In this document: positions 58,546 through 64,000 of the stretch, in pieces
Layout of the letters: the number at the start of each line of letters is the position of its first letter
Position numbering within the stretch: position 1 is the first letter of the stretch
Assembly (NCBI RefSeq): GCF_042676245.1
Contig: NZ_JBHTKA010000008.1
Coordinates: forward strand, 496,001-560,000
DNA: 64,000 nt
Direction: 5' to 3'
DNA from: Ohtaekwangia kribbensis
GTDB lineage: Bacteria; Bacteroidota; Bacteroidia; Cytophagales; Cyclobacteriaceae
The notes under the pieces: model-generated
Databases searched by the model: none
Told to the model about the DNA's origin: nothing
The model's input: only the letters and a program-made list of their open reading frames with translations
Position numbers and translations under genes: made by a program

Positions 58546-59238
58546 ATGGCAAGAACTTTTGTAATCGGAGATATTCACGGGGCCTACCACGCGCTACGTC
58601 AGTGCCTGGCCCGGGCTGATTTTGATTTTGAGAATGATCACCTCGTCAGCCTGGGAGACGTTTGTGATGGATGGCCCGAAACCCGGCAATGCATTGACGA
58701 ACTGTTGAAGATCAGGAACCTCACCTATATTCTGGGCAATCACGATCTGTGGACTCGCCAGTGGATTGAGACAGGCTACATCGACCGTGCGTGGTTCTCG
58801 CAGGGTGGCGAAGCAACCATAAAATCGTATCCGGATGGCGTGCCTGTTAAGCACCTTGAGCTTTTAAAAAATGCACGACACTATTACCGGGCTGATAACA
58901 AACTGTTTGTTCATGCCGGCATCAACACGCAGCTTCCATTGGAAGAGCAAGGTCCCAATATTTTCCTGTGGGATCGGAACCTGGCGCGTATAGCCCTGGA
59001 ACTGTATATGAAAGAAATACAGGGGAAGCTTAGCACGTTCGATGAGATTTACATCGGTCATACGCCAATACCTTTTGCAAAGCCCATCAAGTCATGCGAA
59101 GTATGGATGATGGATACCGGTGCCGGTTGGTCAGGCGTATTGTCTATAATGAACCTGGAGACAAAAGAAATATTCTGCAGCGATGCCGTGCCCTCGCTAT
59201 ACCCGGGTGTTGAAGGGCGATCAAAAAAAGCAGGCTGA
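58546..59238 (+). CDS. Metallophosphoesterase (calcineurin-like, serine/threonine phosphatase type)
   Basis: A 230-residue two-metal phosphatase of the PPP/ApaH-like type. Motifs in order: GDIHGAYHALRQCL (D9, H11), LVSLGDVCDGWPETRQCI, LGNHDLWTRQW and FVHAGINTQL, with a late YIGHTPIP histidine. Length matches the bacterial PrpA/PrpB class, which dephosphorylates Ser/Thr/Tyr phosphoproteins or nucleotides. Its stop is 5 bp from the convergent exonuclease gene stop. Target unknown. Confidence 0.88.
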   Translation: MARTFVIGDIHGAYHALRQCLARADFDFENDHLVSLGDVCDGWPETRQCIDELLKIRNLTYILGNHDLWTRQWIETGYIDRAWFSQGGEATIKSYPDGVPVKHLELLKNARHYYRADNKLFVHAGINTQLPLEEQGPNIFLWDRNLARIALELYMKEIQGKLSTFDEIYIGHTPIPFAKPIKSCEVWMMDTGAGWSGVLSIMNLETKEIFCSDAVPSLYPGVEGRSKKAG

Positions 59239-59243
59239 TCTTG

Positions 59244-59960
59244 TCAGGATGTTTGCACCACAAGCTCGTGCTCCAGATGTATACCGCGGAGTTTTAAAAA
59301 GAGCTGTGCCAGCACCTCCACATCACGAAGGCAATAGTCTTTTATTCTCGCCAGATCTTTCTCTTCGTAGTATACCTGGTTTACCTTACTGCCATCTATG
59401 CCATTCTTGCTGGACGGAATATTAAATATAGCCGCGAGCAGGTCCAGCGAAGTAAAGTGTTTATAATCTCCGAATTTCCAGAGTTCCATGGTATCGTAGT
59501 GCTGTACTTCCCAGGGTTTTCTTCCGGAGATGTTTAGTATAGCAGGAAGCTGAATTCCATTCACCAGCATTCTTCGGCACAGGTACGGAAAGTCAAATTC
59601 TTTACCATTGTGTGCACAAAGTCTTTCGGTAGAGGCATTCAGCTTCTCGAGCATGCACTTGAATTCTGTGAGCAGCGCTTTCTCATCATCACCGTAGTAT
59701 GCTTTTGTACGCAGCGTTACCACGCCATTCTCGGCTTCGTATAGTTTGCCTACGCAGATGCATATAACTTTTCCGAACTCGGCAAATATAGCAGCACGAT
59801 CAAGGTATATCTGCTCGTCAGTCTGATTCGGATCTCTGCGCAAATGACTGGCCTTTCGCGTCCACAGTGATTTCAATCGCTCATCAAGCGAGTTGAAATC
59901 ATAGGTATGCGATACCGTTTCAATGTCGAGGAATAAAATTTCGCGCAGCTCAGAATTCAT
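59244..59960 (-). CDS. Predicted 3'-5' exonuclease (PolB-like, RNase H fold)
   Basis: A 238-residue DEDD exonuclease. Exo I LFLDIETVS (D12, E14), Exo II CAHNGKEFDFPYLCRRMLVNG, and Exo III DYCLRDVEVLAQLFLKL supply the four metal-binding acids. This matches the family of stand-alone exonucleases resembling the proofreading domain of DNA polymerase B. The conserved middle (HYDTMELWKFGDYKHFTSLDLLAAIFNIPSSKNGIDGSKV) fits too. Role in repair or RNA turnover unknown. Last gene of the long minus-strand operon, 10 bp after the DUF4349 gene. Confidence 0.85.
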   Translation of the reverse strand: MNSELREILFLDIETVSHTYDFNSLDERLKSLWTRKASHLRRDPNQTDEQIYLDRAAIFAEFGKVICICVGKLYEAENGVVTLRTKAYYGDDEKALLTEFKCMLEKLNASTERLCAHNGKEFDFPYLCRRMLVNGIQLPAILNISGRKPWEVQHYDTMELWKFGDYKHFTSLDLLAAIFNIPSSKNGIDGSKVNQVYYEEKDLARIKDYCLRDVEVLAQLFLKLRGIHLEHELVVQTS

Positions 59961-59970
59961 ACATCGGTTT

Positions 59971-60864
59971 TTACTGATTGATCTTGTTTATTATTCCCGG
60001 TATCAATTTATCAATGATCAACAGGAAGAAGAATGCAAATATACTGGCTGCTGCGGCAATCGCTATAAACAAAAGATAGTATTGTGCAGTCCACTCGAAG
60101 GCTACCTTTATTCGATGTAGCATACTTACTTTTACCTCCCGGCCTTCGAGCAAGGAGAAACGAATGGTACAGAATTCATTCTCTACATCAAAGTCACCTA
60201 ACTGCACTCCGAGGCCTTGCAGCTCCTGTTCTATTTCAAGAATACGATTCTGCAAATTGATATACTCTTCAATCCGCCCGCTTTGCTTTTTTATATCCAG
60301 CAGCGACTGACGTGTAATTTCAAGTGAAGCTTTTTGAGCATTCAGATTTTTGAACTCGTTAGTCTTGTCGATCTTGGTGATTTCCTTCGAGCGGATGTTA
60401 CCGATCTTGAGCATGTCGGTATACGAAGAATCAAAACTGGCAGGAGGTATACCGATGAGCAAATGCAACGAACGATTGCCACGCTTGCCTGCATTCTCTT
60501 CGTATTGAATTATACCATTCTGTTTTTTTATGTGTTCGCGAAGCTTCTTTTCATCACGATCAAAATCGGAAGACTTTGATTTTATCGTGGCGGTCTTCTC
60601 GTATTTCTGGTTAACATCAAACTCGTGCGGCTGCTGACTTTGTGCCGGACTTGATTGCTGATACGTTTTGAATTTATAGCTATCGCTGGCATAATTCCGT
60701 TTTACATCTTCAAGATTCGAGAAGAAATCAGAGAAGTATTCTTCCTGCACTTCCGAGAGGCCGGTAGAGTATCCATAGATAAAACGGAAGATGAACAGTA
60801 CAAAAAATCCGATCAGCAAAATGGCGATCGTGCGTACCAGGCGCTTCTTGAAAACAATTTTCAT
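59971..60864 (-). CDS. DUF4349 domain-containing membrane protein
   Basis: A 297-residue protein with an N-terminal membrane segment (residues ~9-30), a periplasmic middle and a C-terminal helix (residues ~258-285, YYLLFIAIAAAASIFAFFFLLI). The middle carries HLLIGIPPASFDSSYTDMLKIGNIRSKEITKIDKTNEFKNLNAQKASLEITRQSLLDI, typical of DUF4349, with a coiled coil. DUF4349 proteins have no known biochemical function but are common in this phylum, often as lipoproteins. Within a minus-strand operon between the unknown gene and the exonuclease. Confidence 0.78.
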   Translation of the reverse strand: MKIVFKKRLVRTIAILLIGFFVLFIFRFIYGYSTGLSEVQEEYFSDFFSNLEDVKRNYASDSYKFKTYQQSSPAQSQQPHEFDVNQKYEKTATIKSKSSDFDRDEKKLREHIKKQNGIIQYEENAGKRGNRSLHLLIGIPPASFDSSYTDMLKIGNIRSKEITKIDKTNEFKNLNAQKASLEITRQSLLDIKKQSGRIEEYINLQNRILEIEQELQGLGVQLGDFDVENEFCTIRFSLLEGREVKVSMLHRIKVAFEWTAQYYLLFIAIAAAASIFAFFFLLIIDKLIPGIINKINQ

Positions 60865-60895
60865 ATAGGGTTAGGAGTAGTTGATAGCTTGCCGG

Positions 60896-61300
60896 TTAAG
60901 AATGCAGTACACCCTCCATCTCCAACTCTTTTATAAACGTAATGTTCTCTTCGCAAATCGTGTCGGGCACGAATACAAAACGCTTATCAAAAATCTGTCT
61001 GCCTATATAATAACTTACCCAGTATTCATTGTTCAGGTGAAATACAGTCTGGTCAATCGGTTCAATCAACACAGCACTATTCGGAGCAATGGTATCGAGA
61101 TAGTGGCGCAGTATAGATGTCTGCTGAGGTTCGCCATCTTTCTCACCATAGCCTTTGCTGGCCACGAGTGTATTCTCAATAGCAAAATCATTATTGTTGA
61201 TGAGATATACTTTCCACTCGTCTTGCTCACCTATATTTTTTTTCCGCGCAACGGCCAGCGTTACGTTTTTTACTTCCGGTTTTTCAATGTCCTTCATCAT
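60896..61300 (-). CDS. Conserved hypothetical protein (134 aa), beta-rich
   Basis: A 134-residue cytoplasmic protein of no family I recognise. Alternating strands (KNVTLAVARKKNIGEQDEWKVYLINNNDFAIENTLVASKGYG; FHLNNEYWVSYYIGRQIFDKRFVFV) suggest a beta-sandwich. The chosen ATG at 61300 overlaps the lipB stop (ATGA), giving translational coupling; a GTG two codons earlier (61306) is possible. The tight coupling to lipB suggests constant co-expression, perhaps linked to lipoate or lipid metabolism, but that is inference. Confidence 0.68.
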   Translation of the reverse strand: MMKDIEKPEVKNVTLAVARKKNIGEQDEWKVYLINNNDFAIENTLVASKGYGEKDGEPQQTSILRHYLDTIAPNSAVLIEPIDQTVFHLNNEYWVSYYIGRQIFDKRFVFVPDTICEENITFIKELEMEGVLHS

Positions 61301-62013
61301 AGCCACTCCATATCAAACTGTTCACGAAATTTTTCTTTAAGGATTTCCTGCGCTTCGCGGATATCAACTTTTTTACCAAGTTCTTTTTCCAATGAAGTCA
61401 CCGCTTTATCCTGAATACCACACGGTACGATATAGGCGAAATATCGTAAGTCGGGATTAATGTTAAAAGCAAAACCATGCATGGTTACCCATCGACTTGT
61501 CTTTACACCAAGCGCGCAGATTTTGCGTGCCTTTCGTTCATTTTCAAAATCAATCCACACGCCGGTGAGTCCGGCTATCCGCCCGGCATCAATGCTATAC
61601 TCTTTCAGCGTTTGTATAACTGACTCCTCCATTAAACGCATGTACTTGTGTATGTCGGTAAAGAAATTCTCGAGGTCGAGAATCGGATAGCCCACAATCT
61701 GTCCCGGACCATGATACGTAATATCGCCTCCCCGATTAATGTGGTGATAGGTAGCATGCACTGCGTTGAGCTCTTCTTTCGAAATGATCAGGTTTTTTTC
61801 GTCTCCGCTTTTACCCAATGTAAATACATGCGGATGTTCACAAAAGAGAAGATAATTATCGGTAGCCTTTTGTTGTTCAGCCGGAAGATTCCTGTTCTCT
61901 GATTTTACAGCCAGTGTTTTTTCGAACAAAGAAACCTGGTAATCCCACGCCTCCTGATAATCCTTCAACCCCAGTTCTACAAACTTTACTTTCTTATTCG
62001 GTATGCTGTTCAT
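61297..62013 (-). CDS. lipB: Octanoyltransferase (lipoate biosynthesis)
   Basis: A 238-residue enzyme that moves octanoyl from acyl carrier protein to lipoyl domains, the first step of lipoate synthesis. Motifs: HPHVFTLGKSGDEKNLI, YHHINRGGDITYHGPGQIVGYPILDL, and ICALGVKTSRWVTMHGFAFNINPDLRYFAYIVPCGI, with the catalytic Lys in GVK and Cys in VPCGI. Length is slightly above E. coli LipB. Its start overlaps the upstream membrane-protein gene by 20 bp and its stop overlaps the next gene by 4 bp. lipA is not in the window. Confidence 0.94.
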   Translation of the reverse strand: MNSIPNKKVKFVELGLKDYQEAWDYQVSLFEKTLAVKSENRNLPAEQQKATDNYLLFCEHPHVFTLGKSGDEKNLIISKEELNAVHATYHHINRGGDITYHGPGQIVGYPILDLENFFTDIHKYMRLMEESVIQTLKEYSIDAGRIAGLTGVWIDFENERKARKICALGVKTSRWVTMHGFAFNINPDLRYFAYIVPCGIQDKAVTSLEKELGKKVDIREAQEILKEKFREQFDMEWL

Positions 62014-62791
62014 TGGTATTTACTTCATCTTCCAGAATATTCGACCACACATGGTAGGTTATGTTCAGGTTCAGGATTTCGCTATAGGTGATAACGAACA
62101 AATCGCCAGGCATGGAATAGTAGCGCTCATCCAGGTAACGCTCCAGGTAGCCAACGTTGCGTTCGTTACGTTTCAGATCTTCCTGCATCTTTCTGCGATA
62201 TACCTGCGAAAGGTATATACGGTCAAGTCCATTGTCTTTCGACAGAAAGTAATCTTCAAGTGTACCACTATATACCAGCGGTCCTTCTCCGGTTTGCATC
62301 AATACATCAACCTGTATCAGGTCAATGTTCTTCGATTCGCCGGGTTGCTCAAGATCCAATATCTCTCCACTGAATAAATAATACCACTCGTTGTTAAGAC
62401 GGAGAAACGGGTACTTGAGATCGAATCGGAATCTGCGCACAATCAATCGCATCAGCAGTCCTAATGCTACTGATACGCCTATCATGCAGACGAGGTATAT
62501 CAGAAAATACAGGATGCTCTGACGGATGATTTCAAAATTGATATTGCTGCTGGATTCTGTGATGATCTGGTAAATCAACTCCAGTTGTATCTGATATGAT
62601 GTGAGATGCTCAACCACAACAATACCGGCCAGCTGAAAGAATAGCGCAGGCAGAATGGCCCAGAAAATTTCATCAACGGCCGAGATCTTAAAGGATTGCT
62701 TGGCGTACGTTCCGTGAAGATAGGAGTACCGGAATGCCAGCCCGGGAATGATCAGTATAAATAGAAAAATCGACCCAAGAATGAGATTCAT
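61994..62791 (-). CDS. Conserved membrane protein of unknown function
   Basis: A 265-residue protein with four predicted membrane helices in its first half (residues 1-22, ~45-62, ~95-128 in two parts) and a hydrophilic cytoplasmic C-terminal half (NNEWYYLFSGEILD; IDLIQVDVLMQTGEGPLVYSGTLEDYFLSKDNGLDRIYLSQVYRR). The second half has the strand pattern of a small beta domain. I recognise no family. It overlaps lipB by 20 bp, so they are translated together, inside the long minus operon. Confidence 0.65.
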   Translation of the reverse strand: MNLILGSIFLFILIIPGLAFRYSYLHGTYAKQSFKISAVDEIFWAILPALFFQLAGIVVVEHLTSYQIQLELIYQIITESSSNINFEIIRQSILYFLIYLVCMIGVSVALGLLMRLIVRRFRFDLKYPFLRLNNEWYYLFSGEILDLEQPGESKNIDLIQVDVLMQTGEGPLVYSGTLEDYFLSKDNGLDRIYLSQVYRRKMQEDLKRNERNVGYLERYLDERYYSMPGDLFVITYSEILNLNITYHVWSNILEDEVNTNEQHTE

Positions 62792-62815
62792 GCATAACCC
62801 TCCAAAAACGTTTTC

Positions 62816-63007
62816 TTATTTCTTATCAATCGCCTTTAACCTGACGAGCTTGAGTTCTTCTCCGTCAACTTTAATAGTGGGGCGTTCTTCTTCTGATATC
62901 ATGGAACGCTCCACGAGGCGATCAGCAATAATGGCTAACATAAGCTGTTTGGCTAACTGCGGATTATCAAGAATCTTCCGTGTTCGCTTACTAATAGGTG
63001 CTTTCAT
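62816..63007 (-). CDS. Small conserved protein (63 aa)
   Basis: A 63-residue basic-acidic protein, MKAPISKRTRKILDNPQLAKQLMLAIIADRLVERS... ending KLVRLKAIDKK, no membrane segment. Helical first half, strand-like end. The start at 63007 is preferred because a near-perfect promoter (63057-63028) lies between the longer start (63046) and this ATG and predicts a transcript beginning near 63021. The function is unknown. Confidence 0.6.
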   Translation of the reverse strand: MKAPISKRTRKILDNPQLAKQLMLAIIADRLVERSMISEEERPTIKVDGEELKLVRLKAIDKK

Positions 63008-63027
63008 AGCCTTGCCATTGTGTTCTA

Positions 63028-63057
63028 TAAAGTTACAACGAAACAACGTTAAAACAA
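63028..63057 (-). promoter_or_regulatory. Bacteroidota-type promoter inside the long operon
   Basis: On the minus strand: TTG (63057-63055), 19-bp spacer, TAACTTTA (63035-63028), one base off consensus. It could drive the 63-aa gene and the downstream lipB cluster independently of the isomerase gene. Confidence 0.55.
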
Positions 63058-63060
63058 GTT

Positions 63061-64000
63061 CTATTTTTGTTTGTCCAGTTCGCTTCGCAGATATACTATA
63101 GTATCATTTGCATCCGCTTCCACACCGTTTTCTTTTGCCAGGCAATACGATATCCAGTCAGTGAGATGTATCAGGTAATAATATTGCTCCAGCAGCGATG
63201 CCCCTTCGCCAATAATATCAATAACCGGTTTCGAGTTTTTCTCAAACAGATCGCGGCTTAGTTCCATACGCTTCTCTACACGCTCATGGTCGTGATCGGA
63301 GTAAAGATATACTGCCTGCAACATCGGCATTAATACTTCCGGATAACGCCAGCCTGCAATTTCATTATGGTTTATCTCCGGGAAAGTATTTGTATGCGCC
63401 AGCTGCTTGGCGTTTTCATTTAGCTGCTGCTGAAAGCGAAGCGCCATGGCATGAAGCCGGTTGTCGCAATAAATAACAGGAAGTTTTCCTTTCAGTTTTT
63501 TGGCGATGAGTTCTGCTTCCGACTGAATTCCTTTTTCACCGCGATCTAAAAACTCAATCGCATTTTCGGTTTCTTTTATAAAGGCAGCACCAATCAGGTT
63601 GGTGTGATATAGTACATATAGCAGCGCCATCATGTTATAGGGTAACATGGCGCGCGGACTATCAGACCCCGAAGGCAACTGTATATATTGAAGATTGTAT
63701 TCGCGACAGATGTCGAGGAGTTTTCCGCCGGACGCAATAGCGATTACCTGTGCACGCTTCAGCAAAGCTTTATTAAGTGCCGAAACGGTTTCTTCTGCGT
63801 TGCCGCTATAGGAGCATGCTATAAATAGGGTATGCGGACTAACAAACTGTGGAATGTTGTACGTTTTACAAACGGTGATGGGGATGGGGATGCGACCAAA
63901 GGTGAGCGACTCTACCAGGTTGGCAGCTATACCCGAAGTACCCATACCGGCTATAACAATATTACGAATATCGCTACCCGGACGATCGAGGTCCAGCGAT
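63061..64000 (-). CDS. Bifunctional phosphoglucose/phosphomannose isomerase (cut by window end)
   Basis: The last ~313 residues of a SIS-domain sugar-phosphate isomerase; the frame is open to the window edge, with the first full codon at 63999. Motifs: IVIAGMGTSGIAANLVESL (SIS glycine loop), LFIACSYSGNAEETVSALNKALLKRAQVIAIASGGKL, FPEINHNEIAGWRYPE with the conserved NHNE, and SYCLAKENGVEADANDTIVYLRSEL at the end. The family interconverts glucose-6-P, mannose-6-P and fructose-6-P. The ATG at 63945 is internal. Last residues QK, then 53 bp to the next gene. Confidence 0.9.
   Translation of the reverse strand, partial: SLDLDRPGSDIRNIVIAGMGTSGIAANLVESLTFGRIPIPITVCKTYNIPQFVSPHTLFIACSYSGNAEETVSALNKALLKRAQVIAIASGGKLLDICREYNLQYIQLPSGSDSPRAMLPYNMMALLYVLYHTNLIGAAFIKETENAIEFLDRGEKGIQSEAELIAKKLKGKLPVIYCDNRLHAMALRFQQQLNENAKQLAHTNTFPEINHNEIAGWRYPEVLMPMLQAVYLYSDHDHERVEKRMELSRDLFEKNSKPVIDIIGEGASLLEQYYYLIHLTDWISYCLAKENGVEADANDTIVYLRSELDKQK

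Overview
This 64 kb window is chromosomal DNA from a member of the Bacteroidota, most likely a free-living Cytophagales-type bacterium. The evidence is internal. Several intergenic regions carry the phylum's TTG / TAnnTTTG promoter pattern rather than sigma70 boxes. SecD and SecF are fused. There is a PorZ-like protein with a type IX secretion (T9SS) C-terminal domain, a TonB receptor with a carboxypeptidase-like N-terminal domain, a lipoprotein with an acidic surface-export signal, and housekeeping genes of phylum type. Strong Shine-Dalgarno sequences are rare. I found no rRNA, tRNA, CRISPR array, transposase or prophage gene, so this is core chromosome with one accessory-looking island.

Layout. 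1-12 kb: end of glyS, a scramblase-like protein, dgt, an MMPL/RND exporter, ileS, lspA, an amino-acid permease and ndk. 12-19.7 kb: nrnA, two FKBP-type lipoproteins overlapping rdgB, a uridine kinase, a small membrane protein and secDF. 19.9-28.5 kb: a minus-strand operon mltG / thioesterase / YihY, a Sua5/YciO protein, an SMP-30-like secreted protein, two tandem XRE regulators, and a coupled operon tdk / porZ-like / recO. 28.7-35 kb: two unknown conserved genes, a membrane-anchored FMN glutamate-synthase-like protein, ruvB, apbE and a ZIP metal transporter.

35-46.8 kb is a glycan island. Five plus-strand genes (GT9, FkbM methyltransferase, two GT4, GT2) converge on a five-gene minus-strand operon (nucleotidyltransferase, B12-type radical SAM, SAM methyltransferase, second B12-type radical SAM, PglK-like ABC flippase). 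The last plus gene and the flippase overlap tail to tail by 8 bp. I read this as one pathway that builds, methylates and flips a lipid-linked saccharide. The product is unknown.

47-64 kb: acs, a YdeI-like protein, a nitroreductase, a TIGR01777 epimerase and small unknown secreted proteins; a TonB receptor plus a surface beta-helix lipoprotein; a MoxR ATPase and a phosphoesterase; then a long minus-strand operon of unknown genes around lipB, ending in a phosphoglucose/phosphomannose isomerase cut by the window edge.

The most interesting regulatory signal is at 54.1 and 57.1 kb. The lipoprotein and TonB-receptor promoters both have a -7 box but no -33 box. Upstream of each lie TTA triplets on an 11-bp period at identical offsets (12, 34 and 45 bp from the -7 box), and a 23-bp motif (20/23 identical) occurs upstream of both genes. 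This looks like an array for a PhoB/OmpR-type activator, an undescribed regulon signal as far as I can tell. Other notable points are an isoleucyl-tRNA synthetase with the GxHH version of its HIGH motif (linked to mupirocin hyper-resistance), a probably leaderless regulator gene whose promoter sits inside the preceding terminator, heptamer TAAACAC repeat clusters, and a tandem repeat inside a signal-peptide coding region.
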